Below, piece by piece: positions 26,607 to 35,138 of a stretch of DNA of 64,000 nucleotides (position 1 is the stretch's first letter; each line of letters begins with the position of its first letter). The stretch spans positions 62,001-126,000 of the forward strand of contig JAHBVX010000016.1 in the NCBI GenBank assembly GCA_019637295.1, in the 5' to 3' direction. Under the pieces are notes generated by a model. The model saw nothing but the letters and a program-made list of their open reading frames with translations. It made no database searches and had not been told where the DNA came from. The position numbers and the translations under genes were made by a program. Source of the stretch: Polyangiaceae bacterium. Lineage in GTDB: Bacteria > Myxococcota_A > Polyangia > Polyangiales > Polyangiaceae.

Positions 26607-27732
26607 TCCGCCCTCTGCGTTGGTTTATCGACAGCCGTGGCTGGTCGGCGTGGCGTTTGACGTGTTCCATGATGCTCTCGCCGATGACACGCCCGAGTTC
26701 CACCGGTACCGCGTTGCCAATGAGGCGACCGAGCACCGTGAACTGGATGGGCTTGCCTTTGGGGACGAAGGAGTAGTTCCGTGGGAACCCCTGCAGAATG
26801 GCGCCTTCACGGAGCGAAAGTCCCCGAGCTTGCGAAGGATGCCCGAATCTTCCGTTCCCGAATCCGAAAAACTGCGTCGTCAATGTAGGCGCTGGCTCGT
26901 CCCATTTCATGCGGCCGTAGACACCGGGGTAGGTCTTGCCCGTTTTTTTCGTGTGGCACTTAGCGATGAGGTGCCTTGGCCAGTCACGCCACGAGCCACC
27001 GGGCTTCGATGCCTTGATTCGTTTGAGGTTTAGCGGTGAGAGGCTCGACGCTGTGTGCAGAGGGTCTTTCTTGTCGGTGCCTCCATGCCTGAGAACGGGG
27101 AGATCCTTCAGGACGTCCTCGACCGCCTTGACTTTCGACGAGTCGGGTTCTCGCAGTCCGATGGGCCCATGCAGTGACGCCAGGAGCACCGTGCGACGTC
27201 GGCGTTGCGGCAGACCGTACTCGGTACAGTCGACGACATCGTACCAGACCTCGTAACCGAGACGCTTCAGTGTCGCGACGAAGTCGTCGAACACTTCGTG
27301 CTTCGTCACGGTGGGGACGTTTTCCATCGTGACGATGTCCGGCATGAGTTTTTTGACCAGACGAGCGAAGTGGTTGAGGAGACCCCAACGTTCGGTTCCG
27401 ACAGTCTCATAGCGTTGCGAGTAGCTAGAAAACGGCTGGCATGGAGCGCAACCCGCGAGGACGCGGATCGACGCATTACCGAACCACTTTTCGATCTCCG
27501 ACGCCTTCAATTTCGCGACGTCGTGCTTGTGAAATGCGATTCCCTTGTGGTTCGCCGTGTACGGGTGCTCGCAGGCATCGTCAAAGTCGACGCCGGCCAC
27601 CACGCGCACACCGGCATCGATGAGCCCGCGGGTCAGCCCACCGGCACCGCAGAAGAGGTCCACACACACTACATCCTGCTTGGGACGATTGGTTCGTCCG
27701 CTCGTTGTCGGTGCACTCGACTTTCTTGCCAT
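26569..27732 (-). CDS. DNA C5-cytosine methyltransferase (DrmMII-like)
   Basis: A 387-residue protein with the C5 methyltransferase motifs in order: VCVDLFCGAGGLTRGLIDAG (motif I, residues 22-41), GCAPCQPFSSYSQ (motif IV, catalytic C98), TMENVPTV (motif VI, about 135-142), YGLPQRRRRTVLLAS (motif VIII) and RLIGNAVPVELGRVIGESI (motif X). It is the first gene of the DISARM operon, upstream of vsr. In class 2 DISARM a C5 methyltransferase (DrmMII) marks self DNA. Its target sequence cannot be read from the sequence. The divergent 430-base region upstream probably carries the operon promoter. Confidence 0.92.
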   Translation of the reverse strand: MARKSSAPTTSGRTNRPKQDVVCVDLFCGAGGLTRGLIDAGVRVVAGVDFDDACEHPYTANHKGIAFHKHDVAKLKASEIEKWFGNASIRVLAGCAPCQPFSSYSQRYETVGTERWGLLNHFARLVKKLMPDIVTMENVPTVTKHEVFDDFVATLKRLGYEVWYDVVDCTEYGLPQRRRRTVLLASLHGPIGLREPDSSKVKAVEDVLKDLPVLRHGGTDKKDPLHTASSLSPLNLKRIKASKPGGSWRDWPRHLIAKCHTKKTGKTYPGVYGRMKWDEPAPTLTTQFFGFGNGRFGHPSQARGLSLREGAILQGFPRNYSFVPKGKPIQFTVLGRLIGNAVPVELGRVIGESIMEHVKRHADQPRLSINQRRGRNGRRHARSAVLS

Positions 27733-28169
27733 CTCCGCCGTTGCCTCGTTTTCACTTGCTGCCCGGGGTGCGGCAATAGCTCACGGACCTGAACATGCGC
27801 CCCGTACCATGCCATCGCAACTCTCGCGGAACAAGCGAGGTTGCCGTCGTACGCTTTATTTCTTACTACAACTGCTCGGCGTGCTCGAGCGGCCACTGAC
27901 GGGGGCTACATCATCGGGAGTGAGGCTCGATCAAGACTTCAGCGCCGGTCGAGATCCTCACCTAAGCGCTGGCCAATGGAAGGCCCATGGACAGTGCCGC
28001 CCATGTGGAGAACGTGGACACCCTGCCCAGCTCTGGCTCAAGGAACACCTCCTACGAGCCTGACCACGTTCCCCACACAGGCTTGGATAACTCGCGGGGC
28101 GAGTTGTCCACACTGCCCACAGGCGCGACGACGGCCTCGATCTCGTTGGGGGGAGGGGAGTGCTATTTC
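27733..28169. promoter_or_regulatory. Divergent control region between DISARM operon and regulator
   Basis: No gene is supported here. A near-palindrome (about 27,826-27,853) has arms GCAACTCTCGC and GCGAGGTTGC. The AT-rich stretch 27,857-27,881 is a likely minus-strand promoter area for the methyltransferase. A hairpin at 28,085-28,109 has an 11-bp stem (GGATAACTCGC / GCGAGTTGTCC, one G-U type mismatch) and a GGG loop. Two DnaA-box-like sequences with one mismatch occur (TGTGGAGAA near 28,004 and TTGTCCACA near 28,104). Their meaning is uncertain. Confidence 0.45.
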
Positions 28170-28757
28170 ATGCATTTTGACGCCTACCTTTTGATGATAG
28201 ACGATGCCAATCAAATGCCCCCCGACCCTCCCATCACCCTCAAAGAAGTCCAACTCCGCCTCGGCGTACCCCAGCACGTCCTCATCCACCTGTGCGAGAA
28301 GGGCGTCATCGAACCGGACTTCGCCGAGACGTCGGGGCGGGGAAAGCGGAGGGAGTTCTCGCGTCGGAACCTGTTCGAGTTCGGGGTTGCGCTGGCGCTG
28401 AGGAAGTTCGAGCTGCCTGTGGCGACTGCGGCCCTGATCGTGCGCGTGCTGCGGGCGTTCTCGCGAGCGGTCGGCAAAGCCGTGCCGGGCTTCGAGCTTC
28501 CCGAGGTTTTGCTGGAAAGGAAGGTCGAGCTGAGCCTCCACTTCTACGCGGGGGAGCTCTTGGTGCTGAGCGCCCGCGGTGGCGTCCTGCGTAAGCCGGT
28601 CCTCCTGGGAGCCAAGATTGGTGGGGCCTTGCGCTCTCCCGATGCTCTCCCCCGTGTGACGAGACTGGACGAGCTTCCTGAGCACTACGAAGGCCGTCTG
28701 GAACTCGATCTCTCGGAGATCGCGCGAAATACACTGGGAAATCGCTTGCGGGAATGA
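28170..28757 (+). CDS. MerR-like helix-turn-helix regulator of the island
   Basis: A protein of 195 residues from ATG 28170, which has GGGAGGGGAG nine bases upstream; ATG 28194 and 28215 are alternatives. Residues about 22-70 form a MerR-type winged helix: ITLKEVQLRLGVPQHVLIHL, then KGVIEPDFAETSGRGKRREF and SRRNLFEFGVALALRKFELP. The C-terminal half is a beta-rich domain of unknown ligand. It lies between the divergent DISARM operon and the recombinase operon. A shared inverted-repeat sequence at both ends of its gene (28,194-28,206 and 28,754-28,774) is a good candidate for its binding site, so it may control both itself and the recombinase. Confidence 0.7.
   Translation: MHFDAYLLMIDDANQMPPDPPITLKEVQLRLGVPQHVLIHLCEKGVIEPDFAETSGRGKRREFSRRNLFEFGVALALRKFELPVATAALIVRVLRAFSRAVGKAVPGFELPEVLLERKVELSLHFYAGELLVLSARGGVLRKPVLLGAKIGGALRSPDALPRVTRLDELPEHYEGRLELDLSEIARNTLGNRLRE
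28194..28206 (+). promoter_or_regulatory. Half-copy of the ATGATAG operator at the regulator start
   Basis: ATGATAGACGATG is identical to the reverse complement of the right 13 bases of the dyad at 28,754-28,774. It overlaps the N-terminal codons (or an alternative start) of the MerR-like gene, which fits autoregulation. Inferred only from sequence identity. Confidence 0.4.
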
Positions 28758-28774
28758 TAGTCATCGTCTATCAT
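28754..28774. promoter_or_regulatory. 21-bp dyad ATGATAG-N7-CTATCAT before the recombinase operon
   Basis: A perfect 7-bp inverted repeat with a 7-base spacer lies between the stop of the MerR-like gene and the GTG of the next small gene. Just downstream, CATAATT can serve as a -10 element. The sequence recurs in part at 28,194-28,206. A repressor bound here would cover the promoter of the small gene and recombinase. The likely binder is the adjacent regulator. Confidence 0.5.
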
Positions 28775-28910
28775 AATTGAGTGGGCGCCGTTGCGAGAAA
28801 CTTACGAGAGAAAACCGAAGAAGTGCTCTCCCAAGAGATGATCGACTTCGCCGATCACCTGGCGGAGCTCCTCGCCGAGGAGTTCGTGCGTGCCCTGAAG
28901 GAGGATAGCC

Positions 28911-30632
<1,722 letters not shown>

Positions 30633-30769
30633 GTCCGTGAGTTCGGTCACGACCTAGTCTTCGCGAATCTCGGTCACCCTATCGAAGACGCCCTCGGGTA
30701 ACCCAGCCTTCGTGGTTGGCGCCCGTCCGTTACCAAGACAATCTCACGGTTGGACGGCTCCTTGGCGTA

Positions 30770-30805
30770 TTAGGCCGCGAGAGCTTCGATCGCGTTGTCG
30801 TTCGC
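30770..30805 (-). other. tmRNA proteolysis tag reading frame ANDNAIEALAA
   Basis: Within ssrA, GCG AAC GAC AAC GCG ATC GAA GCT starts the tag and it ends CTC GCG GCC TAA. This gives ANDNAIEALAA with the resume codon GCG. The AND start and the ALAA end recognised by ClpXP are both conserved; the middle is lineage-specific. Confidence 0.85.
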
Positions 30806-30933
30806 AATTAGTACGTTCCGTTTTTGAACTGGACCGGAAACCAGTGCACGCAGACTAACCTTCAGTCCCCACGTCGAAACCGATCGCCCCCGTAGTTGGG
30901 AGTGGGGGATCTCGGAGATTGGAGATGGGGCGT

Positions 30934-30961
30934 AAGATAGGCACCATCGAGCCGAGGTCAA
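30934..30961 (-). promoter_or_regulatory. Sigma-70-type promoter of ssrA
   Basis: On the minus strand TTGACC (30,961-30,956) and TATCTT (30,939-30,934) stand 16 bases apart. Transcription would start near 30,927, leaving a leader of about 35 bases that RNase P would remove to give the mature 5' end at 30,891. This is the clearest housekeeping promoter in the window. Confidence 0.65.
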
Positions 30962-31056
30962 GCGAGTTTGGCGTCGGGGGGGCCGCCAGAGGGCGCCGGA
31001 GCGCGCTTGGCGTCGCGCTGGACGCGGAATTTGCGTACGGTGTGCGGCGGTACCCG

Positions 31057-32214
31057 ATGGTCCCGCCGTCTCCTCAAGCCCTCAGCCACCTCGAGCTGCG
31101 CGCGCAGTTCTCCGCCCTGGCGACGGCGCTGAGCGGCGCGGCGTCGAATCGCGATTTCTCCTTCGAGCGCGGCGGCAGGCACTTGCGCGCCACCTGGCTG
31201 CCCCCGACCAAGGGGACGCCCGCCGGCGTACGGATCGGCGTTCGAGTCGACGCGCCGGGTGAGCTCTTCTTCGGCGCGTCGCGAGCCGCCACCCAAGCTG
31301 GCGCTGAGCGACCTCTGATGGTCCATCCGGGGGCGGTCAAGTTTCGGCGAGAGACCAGGAGCGACCGCTGGGGCAAGCGGCTGCGCATCAACCGCGAGCT
31401 GCAGACCGGTGACTCGAGCTTCGACGACCTGGTCTACGTCGAGTCGGACGCGTCCGACGACGATCTGCGTCGGCTCCTCGCGGCGGCGGAGGTGAGGCAG
31501 GGGGTGCTCGCGTGTCTGTCGTGGTTCACCGACGTCAACCTGGAGCGGGACGGATACCTCTCGGTTCACAAGGCAGGCTTGCAGCACGGCGAGCTGAGCG
31601 AGGAGTACTTCGCTTGGGTCGCCGACACCCTGGCCCGTATGGCGGCGGCGCTGCCGCTGATGTCGCCTGCGCCGAGGCGCACTCGGGGGGCTTGGAAGCG
31701 CGGGCTGGTCATCGCCACCATCGTCGCGTCCATCGTCGCGTTCCTCGCCGTGATCGTGCCGGTGAGCGTGTGGGAGACGACCGGGAAGGAGCTGCAGCGT
31801 GTGGCCTTCGTCGGGTCCGTGGTGACCTGGCTCGCGTTAGCGGCGTTCTCGTTCCTCGCGCTGCGCGCCCGGTCCACGGGATTCCGCGACATCATCCTCA
31901 CGCTCGGCTTCTCGCTGTTTGGCGTGCCCTGCGCGTGGGTCACGACGCTGTACTCGGTCAACTGCGGCCTCGACTTCGCTGAGCCGTCCGCGCACGAGAC
32001 GGAGGTGCTCGAGCGCTGGGCCAACCGCGGCAAGTCGACGAGCTATCACGTCAAGCTGCGACCGTGGCGCCCCGGCCCACGGACCCTCGGCGCGCGGGTG
32101 TCGTTCGCGCAGTACGGCGCGATGCCGAAGGGCAGCGTCGTGGTCGTGACCACCAAGCCGGGGCAGCTCGGCTTCGAGTGGCTGCAGGGGATCCAGCTGA
32201 AGTCGGCGCCGTGA
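31057..32214 (+). CDS. Membrane protein of unknown function
   Basis: A 385-residue protein from ATG 31057. An upstream in-frame start was rejected because it lies in the ssrA promoter region and adds a non-protein-like stretch. Residues 1-205 are a soluble region rich in R/D/E (VPPSPQALSHLELRAQFSAL ...). Three membrane segments follow: GLVIATIVASIVAFLAVIVP, VAFVGSVVTWLALAAFSFLAL and DIILTLGFSLFGVPCAWVTT. The tail (about 310-385) is again soluble. I do not recognise the family. It is the first chromosomal gene right of ssrA, divergent from it, and single. Confidence 0.75.
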   Translation: MVPPSPQALSHLELRAQFSALATALSGAASNRDFSFERGGRHLRATWLPPTKGTPAGVRIGVRVDAPGELFFGASRAATQAGAERPLMVHPGAVKFRRETRSDRWGKRLRINRELQTGDSSFDDLVYVESDASDDDLRRLLAAAEVRQGVLACLSWFTDVNLERDGYLSVHKAGLQHGELSEEYFAWVADTLARMAAALPLMSPAPRRTRGAWKRGLVIATIVASIVAFLAVIVPVSVWETTGKELQRVAFVGSVVTWLALAAFSFLALRARSTGFRDIILTLGFSLFGVPCAWVTTLYSVNCGLDFAEPSAHETEVLERWANRGKSTSYHVKLRPWRPGPRTLGARVSFAQYGAMPKGSVVVVTTKPGQLGFEWLQGIQLKSAP

Positions 32215-32326
32215 TCGGGCTGCCGGTGGCTGTGCCACGCGAGTGTGCCGCGGCGCGCCGCGCCTCCCAGAACGCGCTGTCATTCCAGGCCCGGCCCTCG
32301 GCACGACGTTTGCTCTTCGCGCAGTC

Positions 32327-33667
32327 ATGACCGAACTCTCGACCGCCTCACTCCGTCACGCTTCCCGCCGTTTCCGCGGACCTACGGCACTGGTCCTGTC
32401 CGCGGCGCTCCTGAGCGGCCTTGCGGCCTGCAGCGCCGACACCGAGCCTGCGGGCCCGGGGGACGTCTTGGTCGACGAGGCCAAGAGCGACAAGCAGCGG
32501 CTGCCGGCGACGGCGGCGAGTGACGCGGTGAGGGAGCTGACGGGGAACAACCTCGCGTTCGCCATCGACTTGCTCCACGCCGTCGCACCCGAGGGCAACT
32601 TCTTCTACTCGCCGCACAGCATCTCGATCGCGCTGGTCATGACCTACGCCGGCGCCGCGGGCGACACGAAGAGCGAGATGAAGGACACGCTGCACTTCGC
32701 GCAGAGCGACGCGGACCTGCACGCCGCCTTCAACACGCTGGACCAGAAGCTGGCGTCCCGAGGTCAGGGAGCGAAGGGGGCGGACGGGAAGGAGTTTCGC
32801 CTGCGCATCTCGAACGCCGCCTGGGCGCAGCGCGACTACTCGTTCTTGTCGAGCTACCTGGACGTCCTCGGCCAGAACTACGGCGCCGGAGTGAAGCTGC
32901 TCGACTTCGCCGCCAACAGCGAGGGCTCGCGAGAGACCATCAACGACTGGGTCAGCCAGCAGACCGAGGGCAAGATCCCCGAGCTGTTGCCGGCGGGCAG
33001 CGTGAACGACCTCACCCGGCTCGTGCTCACGAACACCGTGTACTTCAACGCGGCGTGGAAGGAGCCGTTCAAGCCCGAGGCCACGAAGGACGGCACGTTC
33101 ACGCGACCCGACGGCTCGACCGTGACGGCTGCGCTGATGAAGGGCACCGTGGCCGAGCGCTACGGTGAGGGCGAGGGCTGGCAGGCGACCCGCATCGACT
33201 ACGACGGCTCCGGCGTCGAGTTCCTGGCCATCCTGCCGGAGGCGGGCAGCTTCGCGCAGTTCGAGCAGTCCCTCAGCGCGGAGAAGCTGGAAGCGATCGC
33301 GTCGGCGACCGGCGGGGGCTACGCCGTGACCGTGACGATGCCGCGCTTCGAGTTCCGCAGCAAAGAGAGCCTCGCCGCGCCGCTGAAGGCCATGGGCATG
33401 CCCACCGCCTTCAGCGACCAGGCCGACTTCTCGGCCATGAACGGCAGCGGCGGGCTGCAGATCCAGGACGTGATCCACGAGGGCTTCGTCAAGGTGAACG
33501 AGGCCGGCACCGAGGCGGCGGCAGCGACGGGCGTCACGGTCGGCGTGACCAGCGTGCCCACGCCCAAGGAGCTCGAGCTGAACCGTGCGTTCCTGTTCGT
33601 CATCCGCGACCTGGAGACCGGCGCCGCGCTGTTCATCGGCCGGGTGGTCGATCCAACCGCCAAGTAG
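32327..33667 (+). CDS. Serpin, lipoprotein-anchored serine protease inhibitor
   Basis: A 446-residue protein from ATG 32327 with a lipobox (LLSGLAAC, Cys near 38). It is a full serpin: GNFFYSPHSISIALVMTYAG (the FSP/SI shutter region), RLVLTNTVYFNAAWKEPF, VTVTMPRFEF, the reactive-loop hinge GTEAAAATGV (near residues 394-403) and the ending NRAFLFVIRD ... GAALFIGRVVDP. The Ala-rich hinge is that of an inhibitory serpin. The loop is about two residues longer than in alpha-1-antitrypsin, so P1 is not certain; Val or Thr in TSVPTP would favour elastase-like targets. Serpins are uncommon in bacteria. A location on the cell surface or in the periplasm is predicted. Confidence 0.93.
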   Translation: MTELSTASLRHASRRFRGPTALVLSAALLSGLAACSADTEPAGPGDVLVDEAKSDKQRLPATAASDAVRELTGNNLAFAIDLLHAVAPEGNFFYSPHSISIALVMTYAGAAGDTKSEMKDTLHFAQSDADLHAAFNTLDQKLASRGQGAKGADGKEFRLRISNAAWAQRDYSFLSSYLDVLGQNYGAGVKLLDFAANSEGSRETINDWVSQQTEGKIPELLPAGSVNDLTRLVLTNTVYFNAAWKEPFKPEATKDGTFTRPDGSTVTAALMKGTVAERYGEGEGWQATRIDYDGSGVEFLAILPEAGSFAQFEQSLSAEKLEAIASATGGGYAVTVTMPRFEFRSKESLAAPLKAMGMPTAFSDQADFSAMNGSGGLQIQDVIHEGFVKVNEAGTEAAAATGVTVGVTSVPTPKELELNRAFLFVIRDLETGAALFIGRVVDPTAK

Positions 33668-33683
33668 CGCCCGGGCGCTGGCC

Positions 33684-34349
33684 TCAGTCCGCGAACAGGC
33701 CGATCTTGGCGTCGTAGACCAGCTTTCCGTAGCGCGGGTCGTCTAGCTCGATGGAGTATTCGTTGGGAATCGAGACCGCGAACTTGCGCGCGCTCGGAAA
33801 GAGCACGCTCGGGGTCTTGCCCGCCTCGAGCACGGTCACCGCCACGGCGCTGTCGCCGTCGTCCGCGGTCTGCACCCGGACCTTGGACAGGATCACCATG
33901 GTCGAGCCCATGCGGCGGTAGATGGACCAAGTCACGTTGCCCTTGGCGTCCTTCGTGAAGCGCAGCGCGTCGGCCATGAACTCGGAGCGCTCCTTCTGCA
34001 TGCAGGTCGCCTTGCCCGCCGGGTCCTTCGCGAACGCTGCGCTGCACTTCTTGTCCGCCGCTTCCTGAGGTGCCGAGCTGGAGTAGTTGATCAGGAAGGC
34101 GATCTTCGGCGCGGTCAGCACGTCGCTCGGCGGGCGACCGAGCTTCGGCCCGGGCTCGGGCGCGGATGGGGGCGTCTCGCTGGTCTCGCTCGGCGCGGGA
34201 GCGGTCGGGTCCGTCGCCGGCGTGGGGGCCGGCGCGGTCGCTGCCGTGGGGGGAGCGGCCGGCGCCTCGGGCTCGGGGGGCGGCGCGCTGCCGCACGCGG
34301 CGGCGAAGGCGATCACGAGGAGCAGCGGGGAGGGGCTTCGGGGGATCAT
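33684..34349 (-). CDS. Pro/Ala-rich lipoprotein of unknown function
   Basis: A 221-residue protein from ATG 34349 with a lipoprotein signal (LLLVIAFAAAC, Cys about 19). A low-complexity linker rich in P, A, T and E follows (about 20-75), then a folded domain of about 145 residues (TAPKIAFLINYSSSAPQEAA, CSAAFAKDPAGKATCMQKER, two Cys possibly disulphide-bonded, ending DDPRYGKLVYDAKIGLFAD). No known family. It converges on the serpin gene (16 bases between stops; a GC palindrome AGCGCCCGGGCGCT spans the junction) and is divergent from the membrane-protein gene at 34,429. Confidence 0.8.
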   Translation of the reverse strand: MIPRSPSPLLLVIAFAAACGSAPPPEPEAPAAPPTAATAPAPTPATDPTAPAPSETSETPPSAPEPGPKLGRPPSDVLTAPKIAFLINYSSSAPQEAADKKCSAAFAKDPAGKATCMQKERSEFMADALRFTKDAKGNVTWSIYRRMGSTMVILSKVRVQTADDGDSAVAVTVLEAGKTPSVLFPSARKFAVSIPNEYSIELDDPRYGKLVYDAKIGLFAD

Positions 34350-34428
34350 GACCCACGCGTAGGTAGAGCGTGCCCGCCTCGCCGACAAGGGCATTCGACG
34401 CCGTAGTGGGTTAGTCTGCTCGCCGCGG

Positions 34429-35106
34429 ATGGCTGTGCTGAACGACGTCTGGCGCCTGCTCACGTTCCGGTCCCGGCAGCAGGAGCTCGACGGCTGGGCC
34501 TGGCCCCACCTGGGCGTCGGACTCGGCACGACGTGGCTCGTAGGGATCGGGCGCTGGTGGGACGATCCGAGCGCCTCGGCGCTGCAGAAGACAGGGCTCG
34601 GCTCGGTGGCGTATGTGCTGGTGCTCGCGCTCGTGCTCTTCCTCGTGGCTTGGCCGCTCGGACCGCGCAGCTGGAGCTATCGCCACGTCTTGACCTTCGT
34701 GTCGCTGACCGCGCCTCCCGCGCTGCTGTACGCCATCCCCGTGGAGCGCCTGGTGTCGATGCCGGTGGCGACCCAGCTCAACCTGTGGTTCCTGCTGGTG
34801 GTGGCGGTGTGGCGTGTCGCGCTGCTCGTCTTCTATTTCATGCGCCACGCGGCGCTCGGCTGGTGGCGCACGCTGGTGGCCGTGCTCTTGCCCCTGAGCA
34901 GCATCGTGATCGCGCTGTCCATGCTGAACTTGTCCCGCGGCGTCGTCGAGATCATGGGTGGGCTCCGGGATCCGAGCGCGGACCGGCTGGCAAACGAGAT
35001 CGTGCTCATGCTCGGCCTCCTCGCGTTCATGGCCGCCGGGCCCCTGCTGGTCGCCTACCTGGTCGGGATCGGCATCGCCTGGCTCGCGCGACGGCGCCCC
35101 TCGTGA
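34429..35106 (+). CDS. Polytopic membrane protein
   Basis: A 225-residue protein with about five membrane segments (for example GLGSVAYVLVLALVLFLVAW, HVLTFVSLTAPPALLYAI, LNLWFLLVVAVWRVALLVFY, LVAVLLPLSSIVIALSML, IVLMLGLLAFMAAGPLLVAY), with the N-terminus in the cytoplasm. Positively charged loops fit that topology. The family is not recognised, though it resembles YIP1-like or small conserved membrane proteins in general layout. The next gene starts 33 bases after its stop, so the two may be co-transcribed. Confidence 0.75.
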   Translation: MAVLNDVWRLLTFRSRQQELDGWAWPHLGVGLGTTWLVGIGRWWDDPSASALQKTGLGSVAYVLVLALVLFLVAWPLGPRSWSYRHVLTFVSLTAPPALLYAIPVERLVSMPVATQLNLWFLLVVAVWRVALLVFYFMRHAALGWWRTLVAVLLPLSSIVIALSMLNLSRGVVEIMGGLRDPSADRLANEIVLMLGLLAFMAAGPLLVAYLVGIGIAWLARRRPS

Positions 35107-35138
35107 AGCCGAGCCGCGACGCTGATACCCTGCGGCGA

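Noticed and set aside
28004-28112. Replication origin suggested by two DnaA-box-like words
   Set aside because: Only two boxes, each with a mismatch, no AT-rich unwinding element and no replication gene nearby; kept only as a low-interest note.
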